Shown one piece after another: positions 17,576 to 26,319 of a DNA stretch of 64,000 nt. A program made the translations under genes and the position numbers. This stretch comes from Rhodospirillales bacterium (GTDB taxonomy: Bacteria > Pseudomonadota > Alphaproteobacteria > ATCC43930 > CGMCC-115725), in contig CANJCB010000007.1 of NCBI GenBank assembly GCA_947473305.1, positions 62,001-126,000 of the forward strand, in the 5' to 3' direction. How positions within the stretch are numbered: the first letter of the stretch is position 1; every line of letters begins with the position of its first letter. Below the pieces are notes generated by a model. It did no database searches. It was not told the origin of the DNA and saw only the letters and a program-made list of their open reading frames with translations.

Positions 17576-20005
17576 TTGCGCGCGCAAGCCGGATTGATCA
17601 CCGTCCTAAGTCTGATGCTGTGGCCCAGCGCGGCAGAGGCGTTCGACGGCGGTACGGCGCTCGCGGTCTCCCCCCTTGTCCTCCTCGCCATCGCGCTGGG
17701 GCTGGGTTTTGCGCTTTATGACCGCGCCCGGCGGCGGATCGCCGCCACCCTTTCCGAATGCGCCGAGGCCAGGGCCGAGCTTGCCGACGCCAAGGCGCTG
17801 CTGCCGACCGCTCCCGTGGCGCTCTATCGCCGCGAACTCGATGGCGTCGAGAGTTTTTCGACCGGCGGCATCGAGGCGCTACAGAACGCAAAGATCACCG
17901 CGCTTTCAAGCCTTCAATCCCGGCTCGCCGCCACCGACGCTGCCGCATTTTCGGCGGCACTCCAGGATCTCCACCGCAGCGGCAAGGACTTCAGCCTCAC
18001 CCTGACCTTCGCCGATGGCAGCGCCGTGCTCGATGCGGCGGGCTCCCGCCTTTCGGTCGAGGGTCAAGCCCGCGCCGATCTCGTCTGGTTCGTGGATGCG
18101 ACCCAGCGCTCCATCGCCCTTGCCGAGAACCGCATCAATTTCCGCGAGCGCGAACGGCTGCGCGAGGTGATCGATGCCCTCCCCATCCCAGCCTGGAGAC
18201 GTGTCGGGGCCGACCTCTCGCTCGCCGATTGCAACCAGGCCTATGCCGCCGCCATCGACGCGCCGCGCGAGGCCGTCCTGGCTTCGCGGCGCGAGATCGC
18301 CGCCACCGTGATCCCAGAGAACGGTCGCGCCCTGGCCTCCCGCGCCCGCGGCACCGGCGTCGCCCAGTCCGAAAGCCGGCATCTCGTGATCGGCGGCTCG
18401 CGCCGGCTGCTGGAATTCACGGAAGCGCCGCTGCCTTCCGGCGATCTGGTAGGTTACGCGCGGGATTTCACCGATCTCGAAAACATCCAGGCCGAGCTTG
18501 CCCGCCATATCGCGGCCCATGCCGAAGTGCTGGAAAACGTCGCCGTGGCGGTTGCGATCTACGGGCCGGACACAAGGCTTACCTTCTTCAACACAGCCTT
18601 TTCCACCCTCTGGCGGCTCGAAGAGGACTGGCTCCTCACCGAGCCCACCCTCGACGAGATCCTGGAGCGCCTGCGCGAACGCCGCCGAATTCCCGAACAT
18701 GCGGACTTCCGTGCCTTCAAGCGGCAGCAGGCGGGGATGTTCACCTCGCTGATCTCGCCCCAGGAAGAGCTGCTCCATCTCCCCGACGACCGCACCCTGC
18801 GGCTCGTGATCTCGCCCCATCCCTTCGGCGGCTTGACCTTCGTCTATGAGGATGTGACCGACAAGCTGGCCTTGGAACGCTCCTACAACACCATGATCGA
18901 GGTGCAGCGCGAGACCCTCGACAACCTCTATGAGGCGGTCGCGGTCTTCGGCAGCGACGGGCGGCTGAAGCTTTGGAACCCGGCCTATGCCCAGATCTGG
19001 CGCCTCACGCCGGAGGATCTCACGGGCGAGCCTCATCTCACCGAGATCGTCGAGAAGAGCCGCTCCTTCTTCGAGACCGACGAGCCCTGGGAAGACATGA
19101 AGCCCCGCATCATCGCGCGGGTGACGTCCTATACCGCCTCCAGCATGCGGCTGGTGCGCGGCGACGGTTCGATCCTCGACGCCGCGACGGTGCCGCTGCC
19201 CGATGGCAACGTGCTTTTGAGCTATGTGGACGTCACCGACTCGACCCGCGTCGAGAACGCGCTGCGCGAGCGCAACGAGGCCCTGGAGATGGCCGGCCGG
19301 CTCAAGAGCGAGTTCATCGCCAATGTCTCCTATGAGCTCCGCACGCCGTTGAACGCGATCATCGGCTTTGCGGAGATCCTGACGAACCAGTATTTCGGCG
19401 AGCTCAACCCGCGCCAGCTCGACTACAGCCGGGGCATCCTCGACAGCTCCCACCGGCTGCTGTCGCTGATCAACGACATTCTGGATCTCGCCACCATCGA
19501 GGCGGGCTATATGCAGCTCGAAACCGAAACGGTGGATATCCACGCCATGATGTCCGGGGTCCTGGCGCTTACGCGGGAACGGGCGCGCAAGCAGAACCTG
19601 GCGCTGGAGTTCCACTGCCCGGTGGGCATCGGCACCCTGGTGGGCGACGAGCGGCGGTTGAAGCAGGCGCTTTTCAGCCTCATTTCCAATGCGCTGAAGT
19701 TCACGCCCCCCGGCGGCATCATCACGCTTTCCGCCCGCCGTATCGGCGAGGAAATCGCGCTGACCGTCGCCGATACCGGCGTCGGCGTGCCGAGCGAGGA
19801 CCAGGTCCGCATTTTCGAAAAATTCGAGCGGGGCAATACCAATGCCCGGAACTCCGGCCCCGGCCTTGGGCTCTCCCTGGTCAAGAGCTTCGTGGAACTG
19901 CATGGCGGCTCCGTGGAGCTGGAATCCCATCCCGGGACAGGCACCACGGTGACCTGCCGTCTCTCCGCGGCCGGCCCGCCGCCAGCCGTGGAAAGCCCCG
20001 ACTAG
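17576..20005 (+). CDS. divL: DivL-like PAS sensor pseudo-kinase with Tyr at the phosphoacceptor site
   Basis: This 809-residue protein starts at TTG (GGGGGAG lies 7 bases upstream). It has an N-terminal signal-like/transmembrane region (hydrophobic around residues 5-20 and 34-48), several PAS regions (about 190-290, 310-420 and 440-560), a dimerisation domain and an ATPase domain (N-box NALKFTPPGG, DTGVGVP, GLGLSLVKSF). The H-box reads ANVSYELRTPLNAIIG: Tyr586 replaces His. That substitution is the defining trait of Caulobacter DivL, which controls CckA and hence CtrA in cell-cycle regulation. The DivL identity is inferred from this trait plus PAS architecture; the function here is not proven. 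Confidence 0.8.
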   Translation: MRAQAGLITVLSLMLWPSAAEAFDGGTALAVSPLVLLAIALGLGFALYDRARRRIAATLSECAEARAELADAKALLPTAPVALYRRELDGVESFSTGGIEALQNAKITALSSLQSRLAATDAAAFSAALQDLHRSGKDFSLTLTFADGSAVLDAAGSRLSVEGQARADLVWFVDATQRSIALAENRINFRERERLREVIDALPIPAWRRVGADLSLADCNQAYAAAIDAPREAVLASRREIAATVIPENGRALASRARGTGVAQSESRHLVIGGSRRLLEFTEAPLPSGDLVGYARDFTDLENIQAELARHIAAHAEVLENVAVAVAIYGPDTRLTFFNTAFSTLWRLEEDWLLTEPTLDEILERLRERRRIPEHADFRAFKRQQAGMFTSLISPQEELLHLPDDRTLRLVISPHPFGGLTFVYEDVTDKLALERSYNTMIEVQRETLDNLYEAVAVFGSDGRLKLWNPAYAQIWRLTPEDLTGEPHLTEIVEKSRSFFETDEPWEDMKPRIIARVTSYTASSMRLVRGDGSILDAATVPLPDGNVLLSYVDVTDSTRVENALRERNEALEMAGRLKSEFIANVSYELRTPLNAIIGFAEILTNQYFGELNPRQLDYSRGILDSSHRLLSLINDILDLATIEAGYMQLETETVDIHAMMSGVLALTRERARKQNLALEFHCPVGIGTLVGDERRLKQALFSLISNALKFTPPGGIITLSARRIGEEIALTVADTGVGVPSEDQVRIFEKFERGNTNARNSGPGLGLSLVKSFVELHGGSVELESHPGTGTTVTCRLSAAGPPPAVESPD

Positions 20006-21018
20006 CTTCCGGGCAGGCCCTTCGTCGTCGAATATTCGAAATGCAGCGCTTCTCCGGGATGGACCAGGGGATGGATGGCATGCGCCGCCATCGCCGCTTC
20101 CGAAAAGCCCGAGAGGATCAGCTTGAGCTTGCCCGGATAGCGGGCGATATCCCCGATGGCGAAGATGCCGGGTATCGACGACGCGCAACTCGCGGGTTCG
20201 ACCAGGATATGGTTCTGATCGAGGTTCAGCCCCCATTGGGCGATCGGCCCGAGGTTCATCGACAGGCCGAAGAACGGCAGCAGCACATCCGCTTCAAGGG
20301 ATTTCAGCCGGTCGTCGAGGTCGGCCACCACCACCCGCTCGAGTTTCCCGCCGGATCCGTCGAGCGAATGAAGCTGGTAGGGAATGACCATCTCGACCTT
20401 GCCCGCCTCGACCAGGCGTTGAAGACGGTCGGTCGATTCCGGCGCGGCACGGAACTTCGGGCGGCGATGGACCACCATGATCCGATCCGCCACCTCGGCC
20501 AAGGAGATCGCCCAGTCCACCGCCGAGTCGCCACCGCCCGCTATGACCACCCGCTTGCCCCGAAAATCCTCGCGGCGCTTCACCAGGTAGAAGACGCTCT
20601 TGCCCTCGTAGTCCTCGATAGCCGGCAAGGGCGGACGGTTCGGCCCGAAGGCGCCCACTCCGGCAGCGATAATCACTGCCCGTGCCGAGATGCGGACCCC
20701 GGCGGAGGTCGCGATGACGAAGCCCCCGTCCACGGCTTCCAGTCGCTCGACCTGCTGGCCCAAATGGAAAACGGGATCGAAGGGGGCGGCCTGCTCCGAC
20801 AGTTTTTCTATGAGTTCCGCGGCGCCCACCGAGGGATAGCCCGGGATGTCGTAGATCGGCTTTTCGGGGTAAAGGGCGACGCATTGCCCGCCGGCTGCGT
20901 CGAGCGTGTCGATCACATGGCAACGCATCTTCAGCATGCCGCATTCGAAGATCGCAAAGAGCCCCACCGGCCCTGCGCCGATGATCGCTACGTCGGTCTC
21001 GAACGCCTGCTCCGCCAT
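20002..21018 (-). CDS. Ferredoxin/flavodoxin-NADP+ reductase, thioredoxin-reductase-like type
   Basis: This 338-residue flavoprotein resembles the YumC/FNR2 class. Seen: the FAD-binding VAIIGAGPVGLFAIFECGM at the start, CVALYPEKPIYDIPGYP near residue 50, the NADPH-binding VVIAGGGDSAVDWA, and the FAD motif GIFAIGDIARYPGKLKLIL. It has no CxxC redox motif, which separates it from thioredoxin reductase. The start at 21018 is chosen because the Rossmann motif follows about 10 residues later. It is convergent with the DivL-like gene, and the two stop codons share the palindrome CTAG at 20002-20005. Confidence 0.88.
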   Translation of the reverse strand: MAEQAFETDVAIIGAGPVGLFAIFECGMLKMRCHVIDTLDAAGGQCVALYPEKPIYDIPGYPSVGAAELIEKLSEQAAPFDPVFHLGQQVERLEAVDGGFVIATSAGVRISARAVIIAAGVGAFGPNRPPLPAIEDYEGKSVFYLVKRREDFRGKRVVIAGGGDSAVDWAISLAEVADRIMVVHRRPKFRAAPESTDRLQRLVEAGKVEMVIPYQLHSLDGSGGKLERVVVADLDDRLKSLEADVLLPFFGLSMNLGPIAQWGLNLDQNHILVEPASCASSIPGIFAIGDIARYPGKLKLILSGFSEAAMAAHAIHPLVHPGEALHFEYSTTKGLPGS

Positions 21019-21116
21019 GATGAACCCTGTCCTTTGCGCGGCGCCTAAAATGGCCGCGCGCTTGTCCGAGCGCAACCCTTGAACGGAGGGTCCTGGGGGT
21101 TGCGGCTCGCGGCAGG

Positions 21117-21617
21117 ATGGGACTACAAGGGCGAGTGTCCATCCGAGCCGATCTCGCACCTGCCCTGGTTATCGATCTCGTGGATGAGGCGGCCACCGCG
21201 CGCCTCGCCGCGGCCTTGGCGCCGCTTGCGCGCGGCCGCGACGTGATCGCGCTTTGGGGCGATCTCGGCGCGGGCAAGACGAGCTTCGCCCGCGCCTTCA
21301 TCCGCGCCCTGACCGAGGCGGACCAGGAAGTACCGAGCCCGACCTTCTCGCTGGTTCAGACATACGATACGGCCCAGGGCGTAGCGCTTTGGCATTTCGA
21401 TCTCTATCGCCTCGCCGGGAGCGAGGAAGCCCTGGAACTCGGGATCGAAGAGGCCTTCGCGGAGGGGATCACCCTTATCGAATGGCCGGAACGCCTGGGC
21501 GATTTCCTGCCGGAGAAACGGCTCGACCTGGCCCTGGAACCGGGACCTGAGCCCACGAGCCGCCAGGCTTCGCTCTATGGTTGGACGGACCGGCTCGCGG
21601 ATTGGCCGGCGCCATGA
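21117..21617 (+). CDS. tsaE: TsaE, ATPase for tRNA t6A modification
   Basis: TsaE works with TsaB and TsaD to make N6-threonylcarbamoyladenosine in tRNAs that read ANN codons. The 166-residue protein has the P-loop ALWGDLGAGKTSFARAF, the switch motif VPSPTFSLVQTY, the WHFDLYRL strand and the IEWPERLGDFLP motif. A GTG at 21135 is an alternative start. It begins a coupled run of tsaE, amgK, murU, addB and addA; the amgK start overlaps its stop (ATGA). Confidence 0.94.
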   Translation: MGLQGRVSIRADLAPALVIDLVDEAATARLAAALAPLARGRDVIALWGDLGAGKTSFARAFIRALTEADQEVPSPTFSLVQTYDTAQGVALWHFDLYRLAGSEEALELGIEEAFAEGITLIEWPERLGDFLPEKRLDLALEPGPEPTSRQASLYGWTDRLADWPAP

Positions 21618-22624
21618 CGGGCCGTAAAGACCAGATCGCCCGCTTTCTCGAAGCGGCGGGATGGGACCCGGCCCTGCGGCGGCCACTGGCAGGCGACGCC
21701 TCTTTCCGACGCTATGACCGCCTGACGCGGGAAGGGGGCCGCGTCGTTCTGATGGACGCGCCGCCGCCCCAGGAAGACGTGCGGCCCTTTCTCCACATCG
21801 CCCGCCTACTGGCGAAACTGGGCCTGAGCGCCCCGGCCCTTCTCGCCGAGGATATCGAAGCCGGCCTCCTGCTCCTGGAGGATTTCGGCGACAGCACCTA
21901 TACGCGGCTCCTCAACGAAGGCGCTCCATCGGAAGAGACGCTCTATGCGCTCGCCATCGACCTCCTGATCGACCTCCACCGGAAATTCGATCCCAAGGGC
22001 TCCGCCGTTCCGCCCTATGACGACGAGCGCCTCCTCATCGAAGCCTCCTTGCTCGTCGATTGGTACTATCCCGCCATCGAAGGTCGGCCGTTGCCGCCCG
22101 ATCTGCGGGAGGAATATCTCGCGCTTTGGCGCGCTCTCCTCCCCATCGCCCGGCAGATGCCCGCCACGCTCGTGCTGCGCGACTACCACGTGGATAATCT
22201 CATGCTGCTAGGGGATCGCACCGGCGTCGCGGCCTGCGGCCTGTTGGATTTCCAGGATGCGGTGATCGGGCCATCGACCTACGATCTCGTCTCGCTCCTG
22301 GAAGACGCCCGGCGCGATGTTCCGCCCCGTCTCGCAAGCGCCATGATCGAGCGTTATCTTGCCGCCTTCCCGGCCCTTGACCCTCAGGCTTTCGCCGCTT
22401 CCTACGCCGTGATGGGAGCCCAGCGGAACGCCAAGATCGTCGGCATCTTCACCCGGCTCTGCCGCCGCGACGGCAAGCCCCATTATCTCCGCCACATCCC
22501 TCGGGTCTGGCGGCTTCTGGAGCAGGATTTGCAGCATCCCGCCTTGACCTCGATCCGCGCCTGGATCGACCGCCATCTCCCGCCCGAACGCCGCCTCGTC
22601 CCGGCCGAGAGGGCCGAGGCATGA
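21614..22624 (+). CDS. amgK: N-acetylmuramate/N-acetylglucosamine kinase (AmgK-like phosphotransferase)
   Basis: AmgK phosphorylates free MurNAc and GlcNAc at the anomeric carbon in the cell-wall recycling route that bypasses de novo synthesis. This 336-residue protein of the aminoglycoside phosphotransferase superfamily shows the catalytic LRDYHVDNLMLL and the metal-binding LLDFQDAVIGPSTYDL. The assignment to AmgK instead of a generic APH comes from its neighbour, a MurU-like nucleotidyltransferase that overlaps its stop (ATGA) and catalyses the next step. Confidence 0.88.
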   Translation: MTGRKDQIARFLEAAGWDPALRRPLAGDASFRRYDRLTREGGRVVLMDAPPPQEDVRPFLHIARLLAKLGLSAPALLAEDIEAGLLLLEDFGDSTYTRLLNEGAPSEETLYALAIDLLIDLHRKFDPKGSAVPPYDDERLLIEASLLVDWYYPAIEGRPLPPDLREEYLALWRALLPIARQMPATLVLRDYHVDNLMLLGDRTGVAACGLLDFQDAVIGPSTYDLVSLLEDARRDVPPRLASAMIERYLAAFPALDPQAFAASYAVMGAQRNAKIVGIFTRLCRRDGKPHYLRHIPRVWRLLEQDLQHPALTSIRAWIDRHLPPERRLVPAERAEA

Positions 22625-23340
22625 CCGCCCCATCGAGCGGCATGGTGCTCGCAGCCGGTCTGGGGCTCAGGCTCAGGCCGATCACCGACCGCATCCCCAA
22701 GCCCTTGGTGGAGGTCGGCGGCCGGACGCTTCTCGATCATGCCATCGACCGCTTCGAGGCCGCGGGTGTGGAGACCGTGGTCGTCAACGCCCACTACAAG
22801 GCGGAGATGATCGAAGCCCATCTCGCCCAGCGCAAAAGCCCCCGAATCGTGCTCTCGAAAGAAAGCGAGCTTCTCGAAACCGGCGGCGGTCTGGTCAAGG
22901 CGCTGCCCCATCTCGACGACTGCTTCTATGTAACGAACAGCGACGTCTTCTGGCTCAACGGCAAGATCCCGGCGCTGGAGCGCTTGGCCCGAGCCTGGGA
23001 TCCGGAGAAACTCGACGCGCTCCTGCTTTTGCAACGCACGACGACGGCCATAGGCTACGACGGGATGGGGGACTTCATCCTGTCGCCCGATGGCGTCATC
23101 CGCCGCCGCAGGGAGCGGGAGGTCGCTCCCCACCTTTATGCCGGCGTCCAGATCATGCATCGGCGTCTGCTGGCGGGACGCAAGGTCGAGAAATTCTCGC
23201 TCAATGCCTGCTGGGACCAGGCCATCGAGGCCGAGCGGATCAGCGCCATCGTCCACGACGGGGAATGGTTCCATATCGGGACCCCGGAGGGTCTCGCCAC
23301 TACCCAGGACCGGCTCAACACCATGCGTACCGAGCGGTAG
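22621..23340 (+). CDS. murU: N-acetylmuramate-1-phosphate uridylyltransferase (MurU-like)
   Basis: MurU turns MurNAc-1-phosphate into UDP-MurNAc, closing the recycling bypass that AmgK opens. The 239-residue protein has the nucleotidyltransferase start MVLAAGLGLRLRPITDRIPKP, the metal Asp in FYVTNSDVFW, and the ETGGGLVKALPHL segment. Annotations as mannose-1-phosphate guanylyltransferase are common for this family; the AmgK neighbour favours MurU. It is followed 9 bases later by addB. Confidence 0.88.
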   Translation: MTAPSSGMVLAAGLGLRLRPITDRIPKPLVEVGGRTLLDHAIDRFEAAGVETVVVNAHYKAEMIEAHLAQRKSPRIVLSKESELLETGGGLVKALPHLDDCFYVTNSDVFWLNGKIPALERLARAWDPEKLDALLLLQRTTTAIGYDGMGDFILSPDGVIRRRREREVAPHLYAGVQIMHRRLLAGRKVEKFSLNACWDQAIEAERISAIVHDGEWFHIGTPEGLATTQDRLNTMRTER

Positions 23341-23349
23341 CCGCGTCCC

Positions 23350-26319
23350 ATGAGGCCCAATGTCTTCGCCATTCCCGCGAACCTGCCGTTCTTGGACGCC
23401 CTGGTTGCTGGGATCTTGGCGCAGGCGGGCCCCGATCCCCTGGCGCTCGCGAGCTATACGATCCTGCTGCCGACCCGCCGCGCCTGCAGGTCCCTGCGGG
23501 AGGCATTCCTGCGCGCCAACCAGGGCAAGGCCCAGCTCCTGCCGCGAATGAGTCCGGTGGGCGACGTCGATGCCGAGGAACTGACCTTCACCGTCGAAGA
23601 TCCCGCGCTTGAAGGCGGCGGCCTCGACATTCCTCCCGCTTTGCCCAATCTCCGCCGCCGCCTCCTGCTGACGCGGCTGGTGCTCGCCTGGGCCAAAAAA
23701 CGCTCGGCCGGTTCGCTGGCCCCGGGCCAGGCCGCGCCGCTCGCGGCCGAATTGGCCCGCTTCCTCGACGAGGTGCAGACGGAGGGTTGCGATCTTGGCG
23801 GTCTTGGCGGATTGGTCCCCGAAGATTACGCCGCCCATTGGCAGCAGACACTGCAGTTCCTGACGATCCTGACGGAATACTGGCCCGGCGTCCTGGAGGA
23901 GGCGGAAGCCGTCGATCCCGCGACCCGGCGCAACCGCCTCCTCGCCGCTCAGGCCGAGGCCTGGCGCCGCTCGCCCCCGACCCGGCCGGTCATCGCCGCA
24001 GGGATCGGCGGCGGCGTTCCCGCCGTCGACGATCTCGTCGCGACGGTCGCCTCCCTGCCCAACGGTTCCGTCGTGCTCGCCGGGCTCGACCGCGAGGCCG
24101 ACGAGACAAGCTGGGAAGCGATCCGGGCCGATCCTACCCATCCGCAGCATCTCCTGGGGGGATTACTTCTGAAACTCGGCATCGAACCTGGGGAGGTCGA
24201 TCCCTGGCCCACGCCGGGCCTCGATGCGGCGCCGCAGGCCCGGCAGAACCTCTTGCGGGAAGTCCTGCGCCCGGCGGCCGAGAGCGATCGCTGGCGCGCC
24301 ATCGACACTCTCGGCAAGGATGCTCTCGACGGCATCCAGCGCCTCGACTGCCCAGGCCCCCAGGAGGAAGCGGGCGTCATCGCCCTGCTGCTGCGCAAAC
24401 AGCTCGTCGATCCCGGCAAGACGGCCGCGCTGGTGACGCCCGACCGCTCCCTGGCGCGGCGGGTCGCGGCGGAACTGCGCCGCTGGGACATCGAGATCGA
24501 CGATTCGGCCGGCGCGCCGCTCAACAAGACGCCGCCCGGGGCGTTTTTGCGGCTCGTGCTGGAATTGGCTGCCGAGGAAGCGGCGCCCGTGCCTCTCCTT
24601 GCCGCTTTAAAACATCCGATTGCGGCGGGTGGCCGGGCGCCGGAAATCTTCCGCGCCCTCGTCCGCCGCCTGGAGGAAAAGGTGCTGCGCGGCCCCAGAC
24701 CCGCGCCGGGATTTGAAGGACTCCGCGCGGCGCTCGACAAGGACGAGGCGGGGCTTCTCCCTTTCATTGCCGATCTCGAAAAGATCCTCGCCCCTCTGCT
24801 GGAAGCGCTCGCCCAGCCGGAAATCGGCCTCGCGGAGATCGCCGCGATCCACATCGGCGTCGCGGAAGCCCTCGCCGCGAGCGATGCGGAAGCCGGCCCG
24901 GCCCGGCTGTGGCGGGAGGAAGCAGGAGAGATCGCCGCCGAATTCCTCAACGAGCTTCTCACCGGCGCAAGCGGCTTTCCGGCTTTGCGGGGGCGCGACT
25001 ACCCGCCTCTTTTCGAAGCCCTGCTTTCGGGCTCGGTGGTGCGTCCGCGATTCGGACGCCACCCGAGGCTCGCGATCTGGGGCTTGCTGGAAGCCCGTCT
25101 CCAATGCGCGGACCTCATCGTGTTGGGAGGCCTCAACGAGGGCGTATGGCCGCCCCAAACACCGAGCGACCCTTGGCTGTCGCGGCCCATGCGCCGGCAG
25201 CTCGGGATGCCCGCACCGGAGCGGCGGATCGGGCTCGCCGCCCATGATTTCGCCCAGGCCTTCGCCGCGCCCCGGCTTGTCCTGACCCGCGCCACCCGCG
25301 TCGAGGGCACGCCCACCGTTCCCTCCCGCTGGCTCCTGCGGCTCGATACGGTGCTGCGCGCGGCCAAGCTCGACCGGAGCCTCGACGGATCGGAAACCCT
25401 GCTGCGCTGGCAGGAAATGCTGGACCGGCCGACGGAGCGGATCGAGGTCCGCCCGCCCGAGCCCCGGCCTCCGCTGGAAGCCCGGCCCCGAAGGCTTTCC
25501 GTCACCCAGGTGGAGACCTGGATGCGCGACCCCTATGCGATCTATGCGCGCCATATCCTGGGGCTCAAGGCGCTCGACCCGCTCGACGCGGATCCGGGAG
25601 TGGCGGAACGGGGGGAATTCATCCATGACGCCCTGGATATCTTCGTCCGCCGCTTTCCGGACGGCCTGCCCGAAGACGCGATCCCCCAGCTCCTGGCAAT
25701 CGGCCAGGAAGCCTTCGGGGCAGCGCTCTCGCGGCCCGGTGTCAGGGCCTTCTGGTGGCCGCGCTTCGAGCGCATCGCCGACTGGTTCGTCACCCTGGAG
25801 CGGACCCGTCGCCTGCTCCTGGCGGAATGCCGCACGGAGCTCTCGGGGGAATTGACCATCGACGCCCCTGGGGGGGCGTTCAAGATCACCGGCAAGGCGG
25901 ATCGGGTGGACCGCTTGCGGGACGGCGGCCTCGCCATCGTCGATTACAAGACCGGCGGCGTGCCGAGGGCGGAGGAGGTCGCGCTCGGCTATTCCCCTCA
26001 ATTGCCGCTCGAAGCCGCGATTGCCGAAAAGGGCGGCTTCCCTGGAATACCCGCCGGTGAAGTGGCCGAACTGGACTATTGGCGGCTCACCGGTGGCGAT
26101 CCGGCGGGAGAGGTCAGGAGCGCCTTGTCCCGGAATGGCTCGCTCCGGGATCTCATCGACGGCGCCCTGAACGGTCTCACGGCGCTCGTCGAGAAATTCG
26201 ACGACCCGGCCACGCCCTATCTGGCGCAGCCCTGGCCGGACAAGGCGCCGCGCTATACGGACTACGCCCATCTCGCCCGCATCAAGGAATGGCTCACCCT
26301 GGCGGAGGGCGGCGAATGA
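23350..26319 (+). CDS. addB: AddB, nuclease subunit of the AddAB recombination complex (alphaproteobacterial type)
   Basis: AddAB processes double-strand ends for RecA loading. The 989-residue AddB begins with an inactive helicase-like region (LLPTRRACRSLREAFL replaces a P-loop), continues through VLGGLNEGVWPPQTPSDPWLSR in the middle, and ends in a PD-(D/E)XK nuclease with KADRVDRLRDG and AIVDYKTGG near residue 860. Lack of Walker A is expected for the alphaproteobacterial form. The addA start overlaps its stop (ATGA at 26316-26319). Confidence 0.95.
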   Translation: MRPNVFAIPANLPFLDALVAGILAQAGPDPLALASYTILLPTRRACRSLREAFLRANQGKAQLLPRMSPVGDVDAEELTFTVEDPALEGGGLDIPPALPNLRRRLLLTRLVLAWAKKRSAGSLAPGQAAPLAAELARFLDEVQTEGCDLGGLGGLVPEDYAAHWQQTLQFLTILTEYWPGVLEEAEAVDPATRRNRLLAAQAEAWRRSPPTRPVIAAGIGGGVPAVDDLVATVASLPNGSVVLAGLDREADETSWEAIRADPTHPQHLLGGLLLKLGIEPGEVDPWPTPGLDAAPQARQNLLREVLRPAAESDRWRAIDTLGKDALDGIQRLDCPGPQEEAGVIALLLRKQLVDPGKTAALVTPDRSLARRVAAELRRWDIEIDDSAGAPLNKTPPGAFLRLVLELAAEEAAPVPLLAALKHPIAAGGRAPEIFRALVRRLEEKVLRGPRPAPGFEGLRAALDKDEAGLLPFIADLEKILAPLLEALAQPEIGLAEIAAIHIGVAEALAASDAEAGPARLWREEAGEIAAEFLNELLTGASGFPALRGRDYPPLFEALLSGSVVRPRFGRHPRLAIWGLLEARLQCADLIVLGGLNEGVWPPQTPSDPWLSRPMRRQLGMPAPERRIGLAAHDFAQAFAAPRLVLTRATRVEGTPTVPSRWLLRLDTVLRAAKLDRSLDGSETLLRWQEMLDRPTERIEVRPPEPRPPLEARPRRLSVTQVETWMRDPYAIYARHILGLKALDPLDADPGVAERGEFIHDALDIFVRRFPDGLPEDAIPQLLAIGQEAFGAALSRPGVRAFWWPRFERIADWFVTLERTRRLLLAECRTELSGELTIDAPGGAFKITGKADRVDRLRDGGLAIVDYKTGGVPRAEEVALGYSPQLPLEAAIAEKGGFPGIPAGEVAELDYWRLTGGDPAGEVRSALSRNGSLRDLIDGALNGLTALVEKFDDPATPYLAQPWPDKAPRYTDYAHLARIKEWLTLAEGGE

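Noticed and set aside
17506-17691. Small minus-strand frame ending in the 28-bp palindrome
   Set aside because: Its ending repeats that of a plus-strand shadow frame only because the palindrome reads the same both ways. There is no ribosome site or family match.
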